A stretch of 5,283 bases of DNA, taken from Desulfobacula sp. (GTDB lineage Bacteria; Desulfobacterota; Desulfobacteria; Desulfobacterales; Desulfobacteraceae). Location: contig JAOZRF010000232.1 of the NCBI GenBank assembly GCA_029940245.1, forward strand, positions 1 to 5,283, given 5' to 3'. Each line of letters starts with the position of its first letter. Position 1 is the first letter of the stretch. The position numbers and the translations under genes were made by a program. The notes under the pieces were generated by a model. It worked only from the letters and a program-made list of their open reading frames with translations, was not told the origin of the DNA and searched no databases. Shown piece by piece: positions 1 through 5,280 of this stretch.

Positions 1-33
1 TTATTATAGATATCCATTTTAATTCAGAGCCGG

Positions 34-65
34 TTTTTTAAAATTTTTATCTTTTTTTAAAATTT
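34..65. repeat. 13-bp AT-rich direct repeat, two copies
   Basis: The 13-mer TTTTTTAAAATTT occurs at 34-46 and again at 53-65, a 19-bp period. The copies lie just upstream of a candidate -35 box at 68-73, so they could act as an A/T-rich UP element, a bent-DNA segment or a binding site for a nucleoid protein. Low-complexity AT sequence can also give such repeats by chance. The rest of 1-67 shows no gene. Confidence 0.4.
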
Positions 66-67
66 GT

Positions 68-97
68 TTTACATTATTTATTGTCTTTTGTTAAGAT
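68..97 (+). promoter_or_regulatory. candidate sigma-70 promoter of the 88-aa gene
   Basis: TTTACA (68-73, five of six matches to TTGACA) is followed after 18 bp by TAAGAT (92-97, four of six matches to TATAAT). This would give a 5' leader of roughly 45 nt before the ATG at 152. The surrounding DNA is so AT-rich that chance matches are likely, so this is only a candidate. Confidence 0.3.
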
Positions 98-151
98 TAT
101 TTACATCAGTTTAATTTTTATTCACCTATTATGGGATTTGGAGGAGAAACA

Positions 152-418
152 ATGAAATCCATCCAGGCAGAGTTTGAAAAAATATCCAAAAAAATCACCA
201 TTCAAAAGGATGCCAAAGAAGAGGACTGGGCCAAGGTCTGCAGAAAATTCAATGATGATGTATCCCGTGTCTGCAATGTCATGGATAAAGAAGATTATAC
301 CGGCTTGTTTGAGTGTTTTGATGATGACAATAAGCGGTTTTTTTACCTGGTTAAGGAAGATAAAAATTTATACCGTATGAAACGCAAACATTTTTTAGAC
401 AACCTGGGGTTGAAATAA
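152..418 (+). CDS. 88-aa hypothetical cytoplasmic protein
   Basis: I do not recognise a family. The start at 152 is chosen over the in-frame ATG at 131 because a strong Shine-Dalgarno sequence, GGAGGAG at 140-146, sits 5 nt upstream of it and would lie inside the gene if 131 were used. The product is short and highly charged. It has no signal peptide or membrane segment, a lysine-rich amphipathic N-terminal stretch (residues 1-31), an acidic patch at 56-60 (FDDDN), a likely beta strand at 62-68 and a basic end (75-80). There are three cysteines (30, 41, 55), not arranged as a recognisable metal site. It is the only plus-strand gene and is transcribed alone. Its stop codon (416-418) directly abuts the end of the convergent remnant at 419. 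The strong ribosome binding site argues that it is real; the function is unknown. Confidence 0.7.
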   Translation: MKSIQAEFEKISKKITIQKDAKEEDWAKVCRKFNDDVSRVCNVMDKEDYTGLFECFDDDNKRFFYLVKEDKNLYRMKRKHFLDNLGLK

Positions 419-490
419 TTATTCTTTGCCCTTTGATTTATTGTCCAGCACTTCACGTATTTTTTGAGCAAGATCCTTCATCACTAAGTT
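419..490 (-). pseudogene. 3' remnant of the symporter-type sensor kinase gene (receiver-like tail)
   Basis: On the minus strand an open frame runs from just after a stop at 493-491 to TAA at 421-419. It encodes NLV followed by MKDLAQKIREVLDNKSKGKE. The segment DLAQKIREVLDN has the pattern of the last helix of a response-regulator receiver domain, which usually ends hybrid histidine kinases. It lies on the same strand as, and about 140 bp beyond, the truncated symporter/kinase N-terminus (630-1133). The simplest reading is that it is the surviving 3' end of that gene. No Shine-Dalgarno precedes the ATG, so independent translation is unlikely. The similarity is short, so the assignment is an inference; a random open frame or a very small independent peptide remain possible. 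Confidence 0.45.
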
Positions 491-493
491 TTA

Positions 494-638
494 GGTTTTA
501 AGAGCTTTTGTGTAACCCGTTCCAGACTGATCGCCTTACGTCCGCTGGATGGACATTGCTACAAGCTCTAAGCTTACCTTTGCTGACCGCCATGAACTCG
601 CTCATTCTTCGCACAAACACCATGGCGGTTTAAGCGCT
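494..638. mobile_element. hairpin-rich segment bounded by direct repeats; candidate MITE-like or intron-derived insertion
   Basis: This segment separates two apparent pieces of one gene and encodes nothing I recognise. Its ends carry imperfect direct repeats, GGTTTTAAGAGCT at 494-506 and GGTTTAAGCGCT at 627-638 (one deleted T, one substitution). Inside are three local inverted repeats: ACCGCCATG at 586-594 with CATGGCGGT at 621-629 (perfect 9 bp, 26-nt loop); AAGCT at 563-567 with AGCTT at 571-575 (3-nt loop); and GTCC at 540-543 with GGAC at 551-554. It looks less AT-rich than the flanks. There are short open frames on both strands (plus 502-633 without an early ATG; minus 623-498, 41 codons from an ATG), neither with a credible ribosome binding site. 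Candidates are a miniature transposable element, a dispersed repeat, or a fragment of a structured RNA such as a group II intron. I cannot tell which. Confidence 0.4.
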
Positions 639-1133
639 ACGGTAATCAAGAACTTGTAAGGTTTTGGCCATATAAACGTCCGGATATTGGCTGATCAGTT
701 GAAAAGAGGTTGATATGGCTTTAATCTGGACAGACATGTACGGCACAATGCCGAGAACCGCAATAATCGTAACAGCTCCGGCAATAGCGGCACTTTTACC
801 GTACCGGGAGGCAATGAAATCAGCAATGGAGGTAATCCGGTTGATTTTGCTGATACGGATAATCTTTCTGAGTATTGGCCACCCCAGGATCATCATGAGA
901 GTGGGACCCAGATAAATACTTAAGAATCCTGTAGCACCTGATCGGCTTGCCGCTCCCACACTCCCGTAGAAGGTCCAGGCCGTGCAATAGACCGCCAGAG
1001 ACAACGCATAAATATAGGGGTTGCTGATAATGCTTTTACCGGCTTCTGCACGTTTATCACCCCAGAAGGCAATGGCAAACAAAAGTCCCATATATCCGAA
1101 AGAAACAAAAATAATAATTTTTTGTTCTAACAT
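630..1133 (-). pseudogene. truncated sodium:solute symporter / sensor histidine kinase (CbrA-type), N-terminal fragment
   Basis: The intact family member would be a polytopic symporter-like domain of about 500 residues, usually fused to PAS, histidine kinase and often receiver domains, sensing or transporting a nutrient at the inner membrane. Only 167 codons remain. Visible are helix 1 (5-24), the signature YCTAWTFYGSVG (49-60), helix 3 (70-88), NRITSIADFIASRYGKS (98-114) and helix 4 ending in PYMSVQIKAI (131-140). These fit the CbrA-like class better than PanF or PutP. Family-like sequence continues to about residue 150-154 (QYPDV). The last dozen codons (KTLQVLDYRSA, then TAA at 632-630) look foreign and lead into the hairpin-rich segment. 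No kinase domain follows in any frame. It starts 44 nt after the small membrane protein gene, with no clear Shine-Dalgarno, and is probably non-functional. Confidence 0.75.
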
Positions 1134-1177
1134 GGTTGTTCTGACTTTTAAGTTTAATCAGGCTGTCAAACCTTAAC

Positions 1178-1429
1178 TCAACCTGATTGTTTTAAATGCT
1201 TTCCGGCAGTATCTGGTTCTGACGAATGAACCCTGTCTGGAATTTTACCGCAAAAAATGATGAAAACAATCAATACAGACCAGGCAGTGAATATATAGAA
1301 AAACAACAAAGGAATTCCAAACAAAAGATACGGCAGGTTGAATATGGTCAAAACAGGATAGCAAAACAGAAAAAAACCAAATAGGAAAAGACCGATATAC
1401 CGTTCGGTTAATGATCTGTTGTCAAGCAT
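1178..1429 (-). CDS. small two-helix membrane protein preceding the symporter/kinase gene
   Basis: The product is 83 aa with two hydrophobic segments, about residues 12-30 (rich in Phe and Leu) and 35-60 (FGIPLLFFYIFTAWSVLIVF), and a polar tail of about 22 residues. From memory, similar short proteins often sit directly before CbrA-type symporter/kinase genes, so it may be an accessory subunit or assembly partner of that membrane protein; this is inference and no domain name is assigned. The ATG at 1429 is preferred over the GTG at 1432 because AAAGGGG (1443-1437) then lies 7 nt upstream, the better spacing. That ribosome binding site overlaps the panB stop codon, suggesting coupled translation. 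Its presumed partner is now truncated, so this gene may be an orphan. Confidence 0.7.
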   Translation of the reverse strand: MLDNRSLTERYIGLFLFGFFLFCYPVLTIFNLPYLLFGIPLLFFYIFTAWSVLIVFIIFCGKIPDRVHSSEPDTAGKHLKQSG

Positions 1430-1441
1430 CACATCACCCCT

Positions 1442-2353
1442 TTATTTATCTTCTGTCTTGATCAATGAAGAAAAACGCTTAGATTTTTTTAACTCCTCCA
1501 GGGTATTATCCGGCATGCTGAAGGAATGTTCAGAAGCGGGAAAGGATTGTGTGCTGACCTCTTCTTTAAAGGCTTTTAATGCATCTATAATGATGGGTCG
1601 GATCTGGGCATACTGTTTTACAAACCTGGGTACAAACTTATCAAACAGCCCGACCATATCATGGGTGACAAGCACCTGGCCGTCCACCTGGCTGCCTGCG
1701 CCTATCCCGATAACCGGAATACGGACAGTCTGTGCAATAATTTCTCCAAGGGGTGCTGGAACCGCTTCAACGATAATGGAAAAGGCACCGGCATGTTCCA
1801 GCGCTTTTGCATCGTCAATAATGCGTTTTGCCGCCTGGGTATTCTTGCCCTGAATCTTAAATCCGCCAAGGGCGCTTGCTGTCTGGGGGGTCAGCCCGAC
1901 ATGACCCTGGACAGGTATTCCCGCCTTTACAATGGCTTCAACCGTAGGCGCAAAATCAATACCGCCTTCAAGTTTTACAACATCACATCCACCTTCTTTC
2001 ATCAGTCGCCCGGCATTGATAATGGCCTCCCGGATGGACGTATTGTAGCTCATAAATGGCATATCACCGACGATCATCGCTTTTTTACACCCCCTGACCA
2101 CGGCTTTTATATGGTGTATCATATTATCCATGGTGACGCCAACCGTGCCGTCAAGCCCCATGACCACCATCCCCAGGGAGTCTCCCACCAGGACAATGTC
2201 CACACCGGCCTGATCTGCCATTAACCCGAATGGATAATCATAGGCAGTCACCATAATGATCTTTTTATTATCTTTTTTGGCCTGCTGGATATTCTGTATG
2301 GTAATTTTTTTTTCGCTCATTTTATTTTTTTCCTGAAGTATGGTTTTTTTCAT
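1442..2353 (-). CDS. panB: 3-methyl-2-oxobutanoate hydroxymethyltransferase (ketopantoate hydroxymethyltransferase)
   Basis: PanB transfers a hydroxymethyl group from 5,10-methylenetetrahydrofolate to 2-oxoisovalerate, giving 2-dehydropantoate, the first committed step of pantothenate and coenzyme A synthesis in the cytoplasm. The whole (beta/alpha)8 barrel is present: TAYDYPF (36-42), VGDSLGM (56-62; Asp58 for the metal), VGDMPFM (95-101; Asp97), VKLEGG (126-131; Glu129), GHVGLTPQ (150-157), VEAVP (195-199; Glu196 as catalytic base), IGIGAG (215-220), DGQVLVTHD (224-232) and EHSF (275-278). These match known E. coli active-site positions. At 303 aa it is longer than the 264-aa E. coli enzyme because of an N-terminal extension and a hydrophilic tail of about 25 residues. 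The ATG at 2353 has GAGG (2365-2362) upstream; Met12 at 2320, with AGGAAA upstream, is an alternative. It starts 12 nt after dctM, so it is cotranscribed with the transporter. No panC or panD is visible. Confidence 0.95.
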   Translation of the reverse strand: MKKTILQEKNKMSEKKITIQNIQQAKKDNKKIIMVTAYDYPFGLMADQAGVDIVLVGDSLGMVVMGLDGTVGVTMDNMIHHIKAVVRGCKKAMIVGDMPFMSYNTSIREAIINAGRLMKEGGCDVVKLEGGIDFAPTVEAIVKAGIPVQGHVGLTPQTASALGGFKIQGKNTQAAKRIIDDAKALEHAGAFSIIVEAVPAPLGEIIAQTVRIPVIGIGAGSQVDGQVLVTHDMVGLFDKFVPRFVKQYAQIRPIIIDALKAFKEEVSTQSFPASEHSFSMPDNTLEELKKSKRFSSLIKTEDK

Positions 2354-2365
2354 AATTTTTTCCTC

Positions 2366-3646
2366 TTATTTGGCCACCAGATTTGCCATCCACATGGTAA
2401 TCGGGGAATAAAAGGTGATAATCAAAAGATCCACGATTAATATACCCAGAAACGGAAGTATACGTCTGCTGATGGCAGCAATACTGTCCTTGGATATGGA
2501 GCATGATACAATCAGACAGATGCCCATGGGAGGGGTCAGCATACCAATGGCAAGGTTGGTCACAACAATGACACCCAGCTGTATCATGTCGATACCCAGG
2601 GAAGGGACCATGGCGGTTATCATTGGCACCAGCAGTATCAAAGCGGCTGTGGTTTCAATGAAGGTTCCTGCAATCAGCAGGACGATATTGATCATCAAAA
2701 GCAAGACCACCGGATTGTCAGACACCCCCAGCAGGCTTCCTGCCAACTGGGCAGGGATATCTTCAATCGCGGCAATCCAGCTGAATACAGAGGCAGTTGA
2801 AATAATAAACATAACAATGGCAGAGGTGATCGCACCATTGATAAACAACGGGAAAAGGTCTTTGATTTTGATTTTTCGATAAATAAACATGCCCACCACC
2901 AGGGCATATACAACGGCAATTGCTGCAGATTCCGTGGCCGTGAAGATACCGAAAAGGATCCCCCCCAGAATGATAATAGGGGCTCCCATTGCCAGCAGAG
3001 ACCGGTTAAAGGTTATCCAGGTTTTTTTTATTGAAAAACAGGTTGTTGAAGCATATCCTTTTTTCCAGGAAATAAAGGTAGCGACACAGATTAAAGAGAT
3101 ACCGATCAGAATACCGGGCAGAATACCCGCGGCAAAAAGACGACCAATGGACGCACCCGTCAGAAAACCAAAGATAATCATGGGGATGGAAGGTGGTATG
3201 ATCACACCGATGGAACCGCCCGAAGCCTGGACAGCCGCAGCAAAGTCAGAGTCGTAGCCTGATTTTTTCATGGCCGGAATCAAAATGGCTCCCACAGCCG
3301 CGGCATCTGCTGCCGCAGATCCTGAAATTCCGGCAAAAAACATGGCGGAAACAATGGTCACGGCCGCAAGTCCACCGGGAAGCCAGCCCACAAGGGCGTT
3401 GGCAAAATCAATGATCCTGCGGCTGATGCCTCCGGCCTCCATAATGGTCCCGGTGAACATAAAAAGGGGTACGGCCATGAGATGAAAGGAATTCGTACCG
3501 CCATACATCCGCTGTACCACCATCATAAGGTCGAAATCACCCTGGATCAGGACGGCAGCAGCAGACGCGACACCGATGGCAATGGCAATGGGGGTGTTGA
3601 TGGCAAAAAGAAAAACAAGGGAAAAAATCAGTATTTCAGTAGTCAT
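2366..3646 (-). CDS. dctM: TRAP transporter large permease subunit DctM
   Basis: This is the sodium-coupled transport channel of a tripartite ATP-independent periplasmic transporter, working with DctQ in the inner membrane and receiving cargo from DctP. The 426-aa length is typical. Family hallmarks are present in order: AVPLFMFTGTIMEAGG (58-73), GGLAAVTIVSAMFFAGISGS (91-110) followed by AAADAAAVGAILIPAM, SGGSIGVIIPPSIPM (142-156), GIFTATESAA (233-242, second sodium-site region) and NLAIGMLTPPMG (364-375). The sequence is hydrophobic throughout, consistent with about eleven helices and two re-entrant hairpins. The ATG at 3646 follows AAGGGA by about 8 nt and lies 11 bp inside the end of dctQ, indicating translational coupling. 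There are no frameshifts or missing signature residues. The substrate cannot be read from this subunit. Confidence 0.95.
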   Translation of the reverse strand: MTTEILIFSLVFLFAINTPIAIAIGVASAAAVLIQGDFDLMMVVQRMYGGTNSFHLMAVPLFMFTGTIMEAGGISRRIIDFANALVGWLPGGLAAVTIVSAMFFAGISGSAAADAAAVGAILIPAMKKSGYDSDFAAAVQASGGSIGVIIPPSIPMIIFGFLTGASIGRLFAAGILPGILIGISLICVATFISWKKGYASTTCFSIKKTWITFNRSLLAMGAPIIILGGILFGIFTATESAAIAVVYALVVGMFIYRKIKIKDLFPLFINGAITSAIVMFIISTASVFSWIAAIEDIPAQLAGSLLGVSDNPVVLLLMINIVLLIAGTFIETTAALILLVPMITAMVPSLGIDMIQLGVIVVTNLAIGMLTPPMGICLIVSCSISKDSIAAISRRILPFLGILIVDLLIITFYSPITMWMANLVAK

Positions 3647-4115
3647 TGGAATCTTCCCTTAATTCCTCAACCAGAAGCGTTGCGGCATGAAACATTAAAA
3701 TCGCACCACTGATGGGAATAATACTCAAGACGATCCATTTGGGTATCTGGAGTGCCGGGGAGATCTGATGACGCACAAAATATGCAAATTTATACCCATA
3801 GATGATCATGATAAGAAAAAGCGCCATGGACAAAAGATGGGTCAGTATGGATGATATTTTTTTCAATCGCCAGGGCATTTTAGCATAGAGAAAATCGACG
3901 CCGGGGTTGACTTTACGGTAGTATGCGCAGGATGCTCCCAGAAAGGTCAGCCAGACCAGAAGAAACCGGGAAAGCTCCTCTGACCAGAATAAAGACTGAT
4001 TCAGCACATATCGACAAAACACCTGGGTAGCAACGAGCAGGGTCATGGTAAACCCCAGAATGAATAGCGAGCTTTCTATCCATTGGTTAAGGTGGTAACT
4101 TATTTTTTTTATCAT
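3636..4115 (-). CDS. dctQ: TRAP transporter small permease subunit DctQ
   Basis: DctQ is the four-helix membrane subunit that scaffolds DctM and helps dock the loaded binding protein. Numbering from the chosen start gives 159 aa, usual for the family. Hydrophobic segments lie near 16-35, 50-66, 90-112 and 125-147. The family signature is visible as CRYVLNQSLFWSEELSRFLL (34-53), then LGASCAYYR (59-67), NPGVDFLYAKMP (70-81, with Asn where His is common) and ALQIPKW (121-127). The ATG at 4115 is preferred to the in-frame ATG at 4154. It has AGAGG about 5 nt upstream, and the longer version would add 13 residues lacking family character whose codons are made from a strong hairpin. The gene overlaps dctM and follows dctP after 77 nt. 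Confidence 0.92.
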   Translation of the reverse strand: MIKKISYHLNQWIESSLFILGFTMTLLVATQVFCRYVLNQSLFWSEELSRFLLVWLTFLGASCAYYRKVNPGVDFLYAKMPWRLKKISSILTHLLSMALFLIMIIYGYKFAYFVRHQISPALQIPKWIVLSIIPISGAILMFHAATLLVEELREDSNDY

Positions 4116-4142
4116 AACCGCCTCTGAAAAAATAGCTGCGAG

Positions 4143-4177
4143 GGCAGCCGGCATGGGAATGAAACCTGCCGGCTGCC
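4143..4177 (-). promoter_or_regulatory. dctP-dctQ intergenic RNA hairpin
   Basis: A perfect 11-bp inverted repeat, GGCAGCCGGCA at 4143-4153 and TGCCGGCTGCC at 4167-4177, encloses a 13-nt loop. It is GC-rich in otherwise AT-leaning DNA and lies between the dctP stop and the dctQ ribosome binding site. On the minus-strand transcript a run of six U follows about ten bases after the stem, too far for a classic terminator. Such hairpins between the binding-protein and membrane-subunit genes can act as partial terminators or block 3' decay, giving more DctP than DctQM. That role is inferred here. Confidence 0.7.
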
Positions 4178-4192
4178 GGACATCTTTGACCC

Positions 4193-5173
4193 TTATTTAA
4201 CCGCTTCCATGATTTTCAAAAGCATATCTTTCACTTCTGGATCCTGGTAAAGGTCCATATTCTTTAAGTTTGCAACCTTGGCCCGGAATGCTGCAACGTC
4301 CGGATGTTCAACAATCTCCATGCCTTTTTCCTTTAAGAGTTTGAGGCGGCCCGCATCCTTGGATCGGTTATCCCGGCGCTGGAATACGGCAGCATCATAC
4401 ATGGCCTTCTGGATCATATCCTGGTCTTTTTTATCAAGGGTTTTCCACCATTTAAGGGATGCAACGTCAATGTGATAGGAGTAAACGTGGCGGGTAAGGG
4501 ACAGATATTTTTGAATTTCATAAAATTTATAGACTTCCATGACCCATAGCGGGTTTTCCTGTCCATCAATTACCCCTTGCTCAAGTTCCGTATAAATGGG
4601 CCAGGGCATGGGGGTGGGATTGGCACCAAGTGCGCTCCAGATGGCTTTGTGTATGGCAGAAGCCATAACCCTTACCTTGAGCCCTTTGATATCATCGGGA
4701 GTGTTGACAGGTTTTTTGTTGTTGGTCAGGTTTCTAAAACCATTTTCAGAAAAACTCAGTCCTTTGAAACCGGAGCTTTCAAGGCTCTTAAGTATTTGTG
4801 TACCCAAAGGACCATCAAGGATCTCGTCTGCCTGGGCATTATCCTTGAAAAGAAATGGATAGTTGATGACCCGGGAAATGGGGTTAAAGGTGTCAAATGG
4901 ACCGCCTGTGACAATGCCCATCTGAATGGTATTCATCTGAATCTGCTGAAGAATTTCAGTTTCATTGCCAAGGGATGCAGAGTGATAGATTTTAACCTGG
5001 AATGCTCCATTTGAGCGCTGCTCAATCAGTTCTTTGAATTTTTCAGCGGCAATGTTCTGGGCACTGCCGGGTTTGGTAACAACGCCTAATTTGATTTTTG
5101 TCGCTGCAAGGCCATTGCCGGAAAAGAAAAACAAAGCCGCAATCAACAATACCGTAACACGTGTTTTCATCAT
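4193..5173 (-). CDS. dctP: TRAP transporter substrate-binding protein DctP (DctP/SiaP family)
   Basis: This is a periplasmic binding protein that captures the substrate and delivers it to DctQM. The 326-aa protein starts with a signal peptide: basic MMKTR, a hydrophobic core (6-18) and small residues ending near Ala23-Ala24. Family features follow: LGVVTKPGS (29-37), KIYHSASLGNETEILQQIQM (61-80), GFRNLTNNKKPV (145-156), KGLKVRVM (163-170), PMPWPIYTELEQGVIDGQEN (188-207) and Pro208. Arg147, Arg168 and Asn207 line up with SiaP Arg127, Arg147 and Asn187, the residues that clamp the ligand carboxylate, so an organic acid cargo is likely. The exact acid cannot be named. Two adjacent ATGs (5173 and 5170) are possible. 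AAGGAGG at 5184-5178 is 4 nt from the first and 7 nt from the second, so the second may be the real start. It is the first gene of the operon. Confidence 0.95.
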   Translation of the reverse strand: MMKTRVTVLLIAALFFFSGNGLAATKIKLGVVTKPGSAQNIAAEKFKELIEQRSNGAFQVKIYHSASLGNETEILQQIQMNTIQMGIVTGGPFDTFNPISRVINYPFLFKDNAQADEILDGPLGTQILKSLESSGFKGLSFSENGFRNLTNNKKPVNTPDDIKGLKVRVMASAIHKAIWSALGANPTPMPWPIYTELEQGVIDGQENPLWVMEVYKFYEIQKYLSLTRHVYSYHIDVASLKWWKTLDKKDQDMIQKAMYDAAVFQRRDNRSKDAGRLKLLKEKGMEIVEHPDVAAFRAKVANLKNMDLYQDPEVKDMLLKIMEAVK

Positions 5174-5177
5174 AAAT

Positions 5178-5184
5178 CCTCCTT
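5178..5184 (-). promoter_or_regulatory. strong ribosome binding site of dctP
   Basis: Read on the minus strand this is AAGGAGG, near-perfect complementarity to the 16S rRNA 3' end and one of the best sites in the window. It fits the need for a large excess of binding protein over membrane subunits. Its spacing (4 nt to the first ATG, 7 nt to the second) slightly favours the second methionine codon. Confidence 0.85.
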
Positions 5185-5220
5185 AAAAGTTAGTGTAGTT
5201 AAAATTTCTGTTCGTTAAAT

Positions 5221-5249
5221 TTATTTCATATTATGCAACTTTTAGTCAA
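5221..5249 (-). promoter_or_regulatory. candidate promoter of the dctPQM-panB operon
   Basis: On the minus strand TTGACT (5249-5244) matches five of six bases of a sigma-70 -35 box. No good -10 box sits at the ideal spacing: 17 bp downstream reads AAATAA, and TGAAAT (four of six) occurs at 15 bp. The region 5185-5250 is AT-rich and non-coding, so a promoter is expected here, but the exact boxes are uncertain. Confidence 0.3.
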
Positions 5250-5259
5250 GGCTTTTTTT

Positions 5260-5280
5260 AAAAAAAAGAGTGCGCAACTC
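5260..5280 (-). terminator. weak rho-independent terminator candidate for a gene beyond the right edge
   Basis: On the minus strand GAGT (5280-5277) and ACTC (5271-5268) can pair around a 5-nt loop (TGCGC), directly followed by eight T (5267-5260). Two G-U pairs could lengthen the stem to six. The stem is short, but the T run is placed as in a terminator. It would separate the dctP operon from a co-directional gene outside the window. Confidence 0.3.

Noticed and set aside
480..690. attC site or tRNA in the scar segment
   Set aside because: No paired RYYYAAC and GTTRRRY cores in the right arrangement and no cloverleaf with a T-loop could be found.
630..1133. PanF (sodium:pantothenate symporter), tempting beside panB
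   Set aside because: The YCTAWTFYGSVG and NRITSIADFIASRYGKS motifs fit the CbrA-like symporter/kinase class rather than PanF, and the gene is truncated.
1156..1188. 7-bp inverted repeat (AATCAGG / CCTGATT) around the end of the small membrane protein gene
   Set aside because: The stem is short with a 19-nt loop and no T run, so it is not convincing as a terminator or regulatory hairpin.
1661..2224. Plus-strand open frame of 187 codons across panB
   Set aside because: It is antisense to the strongly supported panB gene, has no ribosome binding site and its product shows no family character.
2415..3485. Several plus-strand open frames across dctM (2415-2882, 2889-3257, 3270-3485)
   Set aside because: They are antisense shadows of a GC-richer membrane protein gene with rare stops; their compositions are atypical and none has a ribosome binding site.
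4115..4154. Longer dctQ start at 4154
   Set aside because: The extra residues come from the intergenic hairpin, the ribosome binding site there is poor, and the ATG at 4115 has AGAGG at good spacing and gives the usual family length.
4577..5014. Plus-strand open frames over dctP (also 4596-4862 and 4278-4475)
   Set aside because: They oppose a complete dctP gene with intact motifs and show no family features or start signals.
5230..5252. Sigma-54 promoter upstream of dctP
   Set aside because: A TTGCA is present on the minus strand, but the paired upstream element lacks the required GG, matching only two of six positions.
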